Shown one piece after another: positions 40,511 to 48,929 of a stretch of DNA of 48,929 nt. The stretch is from the NCBI GenBank assembly GCA_025937135.1, contig JAICRZ010000002.1, forward strand, positions 1 through 48,929, written 5' to 3'. Numbering within the stretch: the first letter of the stretch is position 1; every line of letters starts with the position of its first letter. The translations under genes and the position numbers were made by a program. The notes under the pieces were generated by a model. That model ran no database searches. It was given only the letters and a program-made list of their open reading frames with translations, and had not been told where the DNA came from. The DNA is from Thermoleophilaceae bacterium. Its GTDB lineage: Bacteria; Actinomycetota; Thermoleophilia; Solirubrobacterales; Thermoleophilaceae.

Positions 40511-41590
40511 TTGAGATCACGCATGAGGTCAGCGGCGCTGGTGGCGGCCGGCGCTCTAGCGCTGGTCGTCCCTGCTGCAGCCCACGCTGCGACCAAGGTC
40601 GTGACGATGGGCGAGCCGAACTCGGGCACGTTCGAGAAGAAGTACAGCTCGGACGTCAACGACTTCTTCCCCCACGGGATCACTATCCACGCCGGCGACT
40701 CCTTGAGGTTCCTCGAGGCCGGGTTCCACGTCGTGGACTTCCCGAAGCGCGGCTCGTCGGCACAGCAGCTCGCGCTCCCGAACGGCCAGCCGATTGGCGG
40801 CGTCAACGACGCGGCCGGCGCTCCGTTCTGGTTCAACGGGCAGAGCCAGGTCGCCTTCAACCCGCTCCTGCTCTCGTCGAACTTCGGCAAGAAGTTCACC
40901 TACAACGGCTCGAAGGAAGTGCTCAGCGGCTTCCCGTCGCCGACCGGCAAGCCGAAGCCGCTGACGGTGAAGTTCCCGAAGACGGGCACCTTCACTTACT
41001 ACTGCCCCGTCCACCCCGGGATGAAGGGCACGGTCAAGGTCGTCTCGAAGCGCCATTCGACGCCGAGCAAGAAGCAGGAAGCCAGGACGGTCAAGAAGCA
41101 GATCGCGCGCGACCTGAAAACGGCCAAGAACCTGGCGAGCACGAAGGTTCCGGCCAGCACGGTCGACGTCGGTTCCGCCGGCCCTGGCGGCGTCGAGTAC
41201 TACGGCTTCTTCCCGCAGACGGTCACGGTGCCGGTGGGCACGACGCTGAACTTCCGGATGACCCCGGGGTCGTTCGAGACGCACACGGCGTCGACGGGCC
41301 CGGACGACCCGAGCCAGCCGAACGGCTACATGGGGCCGATCTCGGCGTCGTTCCAGGGCGGCACGCCGACCGTCGATCCGCGCGGGGCGTACGCGAGCGA
41401 CCCTCCGGGCGCGCCCGCGAACCTGACGCCGACCTATCACGGCAACGGCTTCTGGAACTCGGGCCCGCTGGACAGCTCGAACGCGACGCCGTTCAAGTCG
41501 TCCAACTCGGTCAAGTTCAGCGCAGCCGGGACCTACCAGTTCTACTGCCTGATCCACCCGTTCATGCATGCCACTGTCGTAGTCCATTGA
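40511..41590 (+). CDS. Secreted tandem cupredoxin (two type-1 copper domains)
   Basis: 359 residues from TTG 40511, 8 nt after AGGAAAGGA; ATG 40523 is too far from this site. Signal peptide ~1-27. Domain 1 (~28-180) has copper ligands His73, Cys165, His168, Met171 (CPVHPGM). Domain 2 (~215-359) has His258, Cys346, His349, Met352 (CLIHPFM). A Lys-rich link joins them. Two intact blue-copper sites suggest extracellular electron transfer between copper sites; partner oxidase or reductase is not nearby. A strong terminator follows. Confidence 0.88.
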   Translation: MRSRMRSAALVAAGALALVVPAAAHAATKVVTMGEPNSGTFEKKYSSDVNDFFPHGITIHAGDSLRFLEAGFHVVDFPKRGSSAQQLALPNGQPIGGVNDAAGAPFWFNGQSQVAFNPLLLSSNFGKKFTYNGSKEVLSGFPSPTGKPKPLTVKFPKTGTFTYYCPVHPGMKGTVKVVSKRHSTPSKKQEARTVKKQIARDLKTAKNLASTKVPASTVDVGSAGPGGVEYYGFFPQTVTVPVGTTLNFRMTPGSFETHTASTGPDDPSQPNGYMGPISASFQGGTPTVDPRGAYASDPPGAPANLTPTYHGNGFWNSGPLDSSNATPFKSSNSVKFSAAGTYQFYCLIHPFMHATVVVH

Positions 41591-41610
41591 GACGGCGCTT
41601 CTGACGTCTG

Positions 41611-41640
41611 CGGGAGCGGCGACTCCGGTCGCCGCTCCCG
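41611..41640 (+). terminator. Terminator hairpin after the cupredoxin gene
   Basis: CGGGAGCGGCGAC (41611-41623) pairs perfectly over 13 bp with 41628-41640 around a TCCG loop, 20 bp after the stop. No T-run. Confidence 0.8.
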
Positions 41641-41712
41641 ACGCGTCTGGGGCCGTGCGGAGTACTGGGTCGGCGCCGCGGCCGTGATGCGTGGTCGCGC
41701 GCACCCGCTTCC

Positions 41713-41718
41713 TAGACT
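41713..41718 (+). promoter_or_regulatory. Probable -10 box TAGACT for mfd
   Basis: TAGACT predicts transcription from about 41725, leaving a leader of ~36 nt before GTG 41761. Confidence 0.4.
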
Positions 41719-41760
41719 TGACCATGGTGCTGCGCGGGACCTCCCGGGTGGCCTTTACGC

Positions 41761-44700
41761 GTGGCCATGGCCCTAAGAGAGCTCCTCGTATACGCCCACG
41801 ACGACAGCGCTTTCAACGCGCTCTCGAACGCTGCCGTTAACGGCGGCAAGGGCCCGGAGCGCGCCTTCGTCTCGCGGTCGCTGCGCCCGTACCTGACCGC
41901 CGCGCTGGTGGACGACCACCGCGACCGCCCAGCGCTCATCGTGACCGGCGACGATCGCGCCGCGCGCGATCTCGCCGCGGACCTTCGCGCGTTCCTCCGG
42001 CCCCGCACCGTCCGCCTCTACCCGGCTCGCGGCGTGCGCTACGAGTCGCAGCTCGCGCCGCCGCCACATCTCGTGGGCCTGCGCGTGGCCGCGCTCGACT
42101 CGCTCGCGGCCGAGCCCGGGCCGGAGGGCGCGGCCGTCGTGGTGGCCAGCGCCGCCGCGCTCGCGGAGAAGGTGCCCGATCCGGAGCTGCGGCCGCACGG
42201 CTTCACGATCGAGAAGGGCGGCGTGCTCGACCTCGAGGAGACGGCGAACCAGCTCGTGGCGGCCGGCTACGAGCGCGTCGACCAGGTCGACGACCGCGGC
42301 CAGTTCGCCATCCGCGGCGACATCCTCGACGTCTACCCCGCGACCGAGGAGCGCGCCGTCAGATGTGAGCTCTTCGACATCGAGGTCGAGCGGCTCACCT
42401 TCTTCTCCACCTTCACGCAGCGCTCGCTCGAGGAGGCCGACCGGATCGAGATCGCGCCCGCGGCGGAGATCGGTCCGGAGCATCGCGAGATGGCCGAGAT
42501 CGCGGCGCTCGAGACCGATGCCGAGCAGCGGCCGGACATCGCGGAGGTGCTGCCCGTCGACCGCTTCTGCGACTTCATGTCGCTGGTGCCCGAGAACGCG
42601 CTCGTGGCGATCGCGCAGGAGGAGGAGGTCGAGCCGTCGCTCGCCGACTACTGGCAGGAGGTCACGACCAGCTTCCACGACGCCGACGCCCACCACCTCT
42701 ACCTCAGCCCCGACGACCTGAGGGCGAGTCTCGAGCCGCGCACCGCGCTCAGCCTGTCGAGCATCTCGCAGGACCAGCCGCACGAGTTTCGCGCGCAGGG
42801 CGCCGACACCAGCGCGCGCTCGCTGCGCGAGGCCGAGCCCGAGCTCGAGAAGCTCGTGCGCTCCGGGTACCGCACCGTGGTGGCGTGGGCGCGCAAGGGC
42901 GAGGGCGAGCGCGCGGCGTACAACATGGCCCGCCTGCGCGCGCAGTTCCTGAACGGCCAGCCGGCGCCTCACGAGCCGGGGGTCACGTTCGCCACGGCCA
43001 ACCTGCGCGAGGGCTTCCTGGCCCCGGGGCTGAAGCTGGCGATCCTGCCCGAGCACCGGCTGCTCAGGCGCCGTCGCTCCGAGCGCCCGGCCGGCCCGGC
43101 CACCGGCCGCGGCGCCATGGTCAGCTTCACCGACCTGCGCGCCGGCAGCGCGGTCGTGCACGAGGACCACGGCATCGCCCTGTTCACCGGCTTCGAGACG
43201 AAGACCGTGGGCGGGGTGACGCGCGACTATCTCGAGCTCGAGTACAGGGACGGCGACCGCGTCTTCGTGCCGAGCGACCAGCTCTACAAGATCTCGCGCT
43301 ACGTGGGCGCCGATGCCGGCGACCCGCCGCTGTCCAAGCTGGGCGGCAAGCAGTGGGAGCAGCAGAAGCTGCGCGCGCGCAAGGCGGCCGAGGCGCTGGC
43401 GGGCGAGCTGATCAACCTCTACGCCGAGCGCAAGCGGCGCGCCGGACACGCGTTCCCGGTCGACGGCGAGTGGCAGCTCGAGTTCGAGCAGAAGTTCCCC
43501 TACACCGAGACGCCCGACCAGCTCGACGCGATCGAGCAGGTCAAGGCCGACATGGAGGAGGCGCGGCCGATGGACCGCCTCATCTGCGGCGACGTCGGCT
43601 ACGGGAAGACCGAGGTTGCGCTGCGCGCCGCGTTCAAGGCGGCCGCCGACGGGCGCCAGGTGATGTTCCTCGTGCCCACGACCATCCTCGCCCAGCAGCA
43701 CCACGGCACGTTCGCCGAGCGCCTGCGCGACTACCCGTTCCGCATCGACATGGCATCGCGCTTCCGCTCCGCCAAGGACGTGAACGCCTCGATCAAGGAC
43801 TTCCAGGAGGGCAGGGTCGACATCCTGATCGGCACCCATCGCCTCCTCTCCCGCGACGTGCGCCCGAAGGACCTCGGCCTGCTGATCGTCGACGAGGAGC
43901 AGCGCTTCGGCGTCAAGCAGAAGGAGCTGCTCAGGCAGCTCAGGCTGCGCGTGGATGTCCTGTCGCTCAGCGCCACGCCGATCCCGCGCACGCTCCAGAT
44001 GTCGCTGGCGGGCCTGCGCGACATCAGCGTGATCGAGACGCCGCCGGAGGGTCGCCGCCCGGTGCGCACCTACGTGGGCGAGTACGACGAGGAGCTCGTC
44101 AAGCAGTCGATCGAGAGGGAGCTTGCGCGCGGCGGCCAGGCGTTCTTCCTGCACAACCGCGTCGACACGATCGACGAGACCGCTGAGCGCATTCGCGCCG
44201 TCGTCCCGAGGGCGCGCGTATCGGTCGCGCACGGGCAGATGGGGGAGAAGGCGCTCGAGGAGGTGATGATGGACTTCGTGCGCGGCGACACCGACGTGCT
44301 TGTGTGCACCACCATCGTCGAGGCCGGGCTCGACATCTCGACCGCGAACACGCTGATCGTGGAGCGAGCGGACATGCTCGGGCTGGCCCAGCTCTACCAG
44401 ATCCGCGGGCGCGTGGGCCGCAGCCGCGAGCGGGCGTACGCGTACCTCTTCTATCCATCGAGCGCGGCGTTGACCGAGGACGCCGGGCAGCGCCTGGCGA
44501 CGCTCTCGGACTACACCGAGCTGGGCTCGGGCTTCAAGATCGCGATGCGCGACCTCGAGATCCGCGGCGCCGGCAACCTCCTCGGCGACGACCAGTCGGG
44601 CCACGTGGCGGCAATCGGCTTCGAGCTGTACGTGGGGATGCTCGACGAGGCAGTCGCGGCGCTGTCCGGCACGAGCGCCGACGAGTCTCCGGACCCGGTC

Positions 44701-45147
44701 CGGATCGACGTGCCGGTCGACGCATACGTGCCGGGGGACTACGTCCCGTACGAGGCGGCGAAGATCGAGATCCACCGGCGCGTGAGCGGCGCGCGCGAGA
44801 TCGCGAGCCTGATCATGCTGCGCGAGGAGCTCGAGGACCGCTTCGGGCCGGTGCCGGAGCCGCTCGAGAACCTGATCAAGCTCCAGGACGCGCGGATCAA
44901 GCTGGGGCGCGCCGGCGCCAAGGCGGTGGGCTTCAGCGGCGGCCGGCTGCGGGTCTCGCCGATCGAGCTCGACTCGACCGCGGCCAAGGCGCTGCGCGAG
45001 CGGATCCCCGAGGCGATGTACGAGTCCGGCCGCAGCACGGTGGCCGTGCGTGTCCCGGACGAGCCGGCCGAGCGCTTCCCCGCGCTCGTCCGCGCCGCCG
45101 AGGCGATCCTCGAGGTAGCGACCGAACCGCGCGAGGACGTTCGCTAG
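41761..45147 (+). CDS. mfd: Transcription-repair coupling factor
   Basis: 1128 residues from GTG 41761 (ATG 41767 also possible). UvrB-like N-terminus with QFAIRGDILDVYPA; the RNAP-interaction domain near 455-520 (FTDLRAGSAVVHEDHGIALFTGFETK); helicase motor with Walker A CGDVGYGKTEVALRAAF (~610), IVDEEQRFGVKQKE box, LSATPIPRTLQMSL, and VERADMLGLAQLYQIRGRVGRS; C-terminal TRCF domain. It removes stalled RNA polymerase and recruits UvrA to lesions. Confidence 0.97.
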   Translation: MAMALRELLVYAHDDSAFNALSNAAVNGGKGPERAFVSRSLRPYLTAALVDDHRDRPALIVTGDDRAARDLAADLRAFLRPRTVRLYPARGVRYESQLAPPPHLVGLRVAALDSLAAEPGPEGAAVVVASAAALAEKVPDPELRPHGFTIEKGGVLDLEETANQLVAAGYERVDQVDDRGQFAIRGDILDVYPATEERAVRCELFDIEVERLTFFSTFTQRSLEEADRIEIAPAAEIGPEHREMAEIAALETDAEQRPDIAEVLPVDRFCDFMSLVPENALVAIAQEEEVEPSLADYWQEVTTSFHDADAHHLYLSPDDLRASLEPRTALSLSSISQDQPHEFRAQGADTSARSLREAEPELEKLVRSGYRTVVAWARKGEGERAAYNMARLRAQFLNGQPAPHEPGVTFATANLREGFLAPGLKLAILPEHRLLRRRRSERPAGPATGRGAMVSFTDLRAGSAVVHEDHGIALFTGFETKTVGGVTRDYLELEYRDGDRVFVPSDQLYKISRYVGADAGDPPLSKLGGKQWEQQKLRARKAAEALAGELINLYAERKRRAGHAFPVDGEWQLEFEQKFPYTETPDQLDAIEQVKADMEEARPMDRLICGDVGYGKTEVALRAAFKAAADGRQVMFLVPTTILAQQHHGTFAERLRDYPFRIDMASRFRSAKDVNASIKDFQEGRVDILIGTHRLLSRDVRPKDLGLLIVDEEQRFGVKQKELLRQLRLRVDVLSLSATPIPRTLQMSLAGLRDISVIETPPEGRRPVRTYVGEYDEELVKQSIERELARGGQAFFLHNRVDTIDETAERIRAVVPRARVSVAHGQMGEKALEEVMMDFVRGDTDVLVCTTIVEAGLDISTANTLIVERADMLGLAQLYQIRGRVGRSRERAYAYLFYPSSAALTEDAGQRLATLSDYTELGSGFKIAMRDLEIRGAGNLLGDDQSGHVAAIGFELYVGMLDEAVAALSGTSADESPDPVRIDVPVDAYVPGDYVPYEAAKIEIHRRVSGAREIASLIMLREELEDRFGPVPEPLENLIKLQDARIKLGRAGAKAVGFSGGRLRVSPIELDSTAAKALRERIPEAMYESGRSTVAVRVPDEPAERFPALVRAAEAILEVATEPREDVR

Positions 45148-45150
45148 AGT
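45145..45150 (+). promoter_or_regulatory. Possible -10 box TAGAGT overlapping the mfd stop
   Basis: TAGAGT contains the TAG stop of mfd. It would give a ~63-nt leader for the parvulin gene containing an 8-bp hairpin. Confidence 0.3.
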
Positions 45151-45158
45151 GGTGCGCC

Positions 45159-45187
45159 GCCTGAGCCAGGGGGATCTTCGCTCAGGC
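45159..45187. repeat. Perfect 8-bp inverted repeat in the mfd-parvulin spacer
   Basis: GCCTGAGC (45159-45166) and GCTCAGGC (45180-45187) flank 13 nt. It may terminate mfd transcription or be an operator or leader hairpin of the downstream gene. Confidence 0.5.
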
Positions 45188-45219
45188 TCCGTTTAGGACC
45201 CGCCACCAGCCTCTTCGCC

Positions 45220-46494
45220 ATGCTCAAGACCCTTCGCCTAGCTCCTGTTGCCGTCCTCGCGGCCGTCGTCATCGCCGGTTGTGGCGGTGATTCCGTGCCC
45301 TCGAACGCGGTCGCCAAGGTCGGCGACACCGCCATCACCAAGACGGAGTTCAACCACTGGCTGACGGCCGCCGCCAAGCAGCAGGCGCAGACCACCGGGC
45401 AGAAGCCGCAGGACGTCGTGGCCCCCGATCCGCCGAACTTCACGCAGTGCGTCGCGGCCAAGGCGAAGCAGAAGGTGCCGAAGGGCACGCCGCAGCCCAA
45501 GCCGTCCGATCTCAAGGCACAGTGCAAGCAGGAGTACGACGGGCTCCGCGACCAGACGATGCAGTTCCTGATCTCGGCGCAGTGGCTGACCCAGGAGGCG
45601 AAGAGCCGCAACATCAGCGCGACCGACAAGGAAGTCCAGACGACCTTCCAGCAGCAGAAGAAGCAGTCGTTCCCGAAGGAGGCGGACTACCAGAAGTTCC
45701 TGGCCAGCTCCGGCCAGAGCGAGGCCGACCTCCTCTACCGCGTGCGCCTCTCGGTCCTCACCAACAAGCTTCAGCAGGCGATCATCAAGGACAAGGGCAA
45801 GGTCACCGACGCCCAGATCAGCGCCTACTACAACAAGAACAAGAGCCGCTTCGCGCAGCCCGAGACGCGCGACCTCCTCGTGATCCTGAACCCGAAGAAG
45901 GCCAAGGCGCAGGCGGCGCTCCAGGCCGTGAAGTCGGGCCAGCCGTGGAAGAAGGTGGCCAAGCAGTTCTCGACCGACGACGCCTCCAAGGCGCAGGGCG
46001 GGAAGCTGCCGAACGTGACGAAGGGCCAGCAGGAGAAGGGCTTCGACACCGCCATCTTCAGCGCGCCGGTCGGCAAGGTGCAGGGCCCGGTCAAGACGCA
46101 GTTCGGCTACTACGTCTTCAAGGTCACGAAGGTGAAGCCGGCCAAGCAGCAGACGCTCGCCCAGGTCAAGGAGACGATCAGGAACCTGCTTCAGTCGCAG
46201 AACCAGCAGAAGGCGCTGAACGACTTCGTCCAGAACTTCCAGAAGACCTACAAGAGCAAGACCAACTGCGCGAAGGGCTACGTCGTCCAGCAGTGCAAGA
46301 ACGCGCCGAAGCCCAAGACCGCCACGCAGCCGCTGAACGGCGGAGCACCGAACACCGGCGGCACGACGCAGCCGCAGCAGGTCCCGCCCGGCGCGCCCCC
46401 GCAGGCGCCGCAGGGCGGCTCGCCGCCCGCGCAGGGCGCGCCGCCGCAGGGCGGAGCGCCGCAGCCGGCGCCCGCGCCGCAGCCGACGCCGTAG
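45220..46494 (+). CDS. SurA/PrsA-like parvulin peptidyl-prolyl isomerase lipoprotein
   Basis: 424 residues. A lipobox VIAGC makes Cys21 the likely lipidated residue. A SurA-type N-terminal helical domain (~25-200) is followed by a PpiC parvulin domain (~205-310: RDLLVILNPKKAKAQAAL, FSTDDASKAQGGKLPNVTKGQ, FGYYVFKVTKV). The last ~65 residues are Pro/Gln/Gly repeats. It should fold exported proteins at the outer face of the membrane. Located between mfd and mazG. Confidence 0.9.
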   Translation: MLKTLRLAPVAVLAAVVIAGCGGDSVPSNAVAKVGDTAITKTEFNHWLTAAAKQQAQTTGQKPQDVVAPDPPNFTQCVAAKAKQKVPKGTPQPKPSDLKAQCKQEYDGLRDQTMQFLISAQWLTQEAKSRNISATDKEVQTTFQQQKKQSFPKEADYQKFLASSGQSEADLLYRVRLSVLTNKLQQAIIKDKGKVTDAQISAYYNKNKSRFAQPETRDLLVILNPKKAKAQAALQAVKSGQPWKKVAKQFSTDDASKAQGGKLPNVTKGQQEKGFDTAIFSAPVGKVQGPVKTQFGYYVFKVTKVKPAKQQTLAQVKETIRNLLQSQNQQKALNDFVQNFQKTYKSKTNCAKGYVVQQCKNAPKPKTATQPLNGGAPNTGGTTQPQQVPPGAPPQAPQGGSPPAQGAPPQGGAPQPAPAPQPTP

Positions 46495-46501
46495 CGCCGC
46501 G

Positions 46502-48431
<1,930 letters not shown>

Positions 48432-48483
48432 GAGTTCTTGCAACGTGGAGGAGGGGCGACGGTCCCGGTGAATCCGTCCGGCG

Positions 48484-48789
48484 ATGTCCTACTCGTCGTC
48501 CGCCGCCCGCCGCCCACCCACCATCCACTGGCATCGCGTCGGGCGCGTGGCGCTGCTCGCGGTCCTGTTCGTGATCCTGCTGCTCTACATCCGGCCGGTG
48601 GCCCACTGGTTGCAGCAGCGGTCCACGGCCGCGCACAGCCGCCAGGACCTCCAGCAGCTCCAGGCCGAGCGCGACCGGCTCCAGGAGCGCCTGCGCTCGC
48701 TCAGCGGCGCGAGCGCGATCGACCGCGGCGCCCGCTCGATGGGCATGATCAAACCCGGTGAACGCGCGTACGTGATCGAAGGCCCCTGA
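48484..48789 (+). CDS. Septum formation initiator (FtsB/DivIC-like)
   Basis: 101 residues. A basic cytoplasmic start, one TM helix (~21-37: VALLAVLFVILLLYI) and an extracellular coiled coil (~48-75: RQDLQQLQAERDRLQERLRSL), then ARSMGMIKPGERAYVIEG, the usual end of the family. It acts in divisome assembly with FtsL and FtsQ. Located right after eno. Confidence 0.9.
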   Translation: MSYSSSAARRPPTIHWHRVGRVALLAVLFVILLLYIRPVAHWLQQRSTAAHSRQDLQQLQAERDRLQERLRSLSGASAIDRGARSMGMIKPGERAYVIEGP

Positions 48790-48808
48790 CGCCCCGTCCG
48801 GCCGACGC

Positions 48809-48814
48809 TACGGT
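48809..48814 (+). promoter_or_regulatory. Probable -10 box TACGGT for the last gene
   Basis: TACGGT ends 6 nt before GTG 48821 and no ribosome site intervenes; leaderless start predicted. Confidence 0.4.
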
Positions 48815-48820
48815 GACTCC

Positions 48821-48929
48821 GTGGCCTACGCCGTCGAGAACGCGCTGGTCCAGTGGGAGGAAGGCGAGCGCCGCCTGCGCTCCTTCGACGACCCGGCCCG
48901 GACCCAGCTAGACCAGGCCTCCCGCGCCG
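48821..48929 (+). CDS. Start of an unrecognised gene (cut by window end)
   Basis: GTG 48821 opens 36 codons to the window edge. The start reads MAYAVENALVQWEEGERRLR and continues with SFDDPARTQLDQASRA, a charged helical N-terminus. It lies 31 bp after divIC. It does not resemble DUF501, which often follows divIC in other actinobacteria. Function cannot be judged from this fragment. Confidence 0.55.
   Translation, partial: MAYAVENALVQWEEGERRLRSFDDPARTQLDQASRA

Overview
The window is very GC-rich, gene-dense bacterial chromosome with short or overlapping gene junctions and many GTG/TTG starts. The gene set and order (metG-tatD-rsmA-ispE; glmU-prs; L25-pth; mfd-parvulin-mazG-eno-divIC; lon with hsp20; one-polypeptide GlyRS; R2lox beside TetR and acyl-CoA dehydrogenase) fit a deep-branching actinobacterium, most likely class Thermoleophilia (Solirubrobacterales/Gaiellales type). 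That placement is inference from gene content and style, not from a marker search. Nothing looks like a prophage, IS element or CRISPR array; the only mobile-looking item is an HNH endonuclease gene beside tRNA-Gln.

Layout. 1-7.2 kb: the 5' part of a membrane M50 protease, isocitrate dehydrogenase, a coiled-coil/AT-hook/winged-helix DNA-binding protein, malate dehydrogenase, a large secreted beta-propeller protein, and an epimerase/SRPBCC pair. 7.4-12 kb: a Cys-rich mini-protein, an MBL hydrolase, hsp20-lon and a one-TM protein. 12-14.7 kb: a berberine-bridge-type flavin oxidase and an M23 peptidase. 14.8-19.4 kb: a likely lipid-oxidation locus (TetR and acyl-CoA dehydrogenase on the plus strand; alpha/beta hydrolase, an R2lox-SCP2 fusion and a zinc-finger class III cyclase on the minus strand). 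19.4-25.4 kb: GlyRS, FmdB, Ogt with an ECF sigma factor, LCP, ROK kinase, rsmI. 25.7-33.7 kb: M23 peptidase, then a tightly packed run metG-tatD-rsmA-ispE-DedA/PAP2-small membrane protein-PucR regulator. 33.7-34.8 kb: small Cys-rich protein, tRNA-Gln(UUG), HNH endonuclease. 34.8-48.9 kb: glmU-prs, HEAT protein and ABC1 kinase (minus), L25-pth, a tandem cupredoxin, mfd, parvulin lipoprotein, mazG, eno, divIC and the start of an unrecognised gene.

The most interesting system is the 14.8-18.6 kb locus. Its ferritin-like protein keeps the six metal ligands of R2-like ligand-binding oxidases and also the Val and Tyr that form the R2lox ether crosslink, but carries an extra C-terminal SCP2 lipid-binding domain. 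It sits with a TetR regulator and acyl-CoA dehydrogenase, as I recall for M. tuberculosis Rv0231-Rv0233. A 14-bp palindrome upstream of the R2lox gene matches 12 of 14 bases of a site next to the TetR gene's own -10 box, so one regulator may control both strands.

A second theme is regulatory architecture. About fourteen genes have a TANNNT box 6-11 nt before the start codon, usually with no Shine-Dalgarno sequence, which predicts widespread leaderless mRNAs. In one case a single TATA palindrome appears to serve two divergent leaderless genes; in others the -10 box contains the stop codon of the preceding gene.
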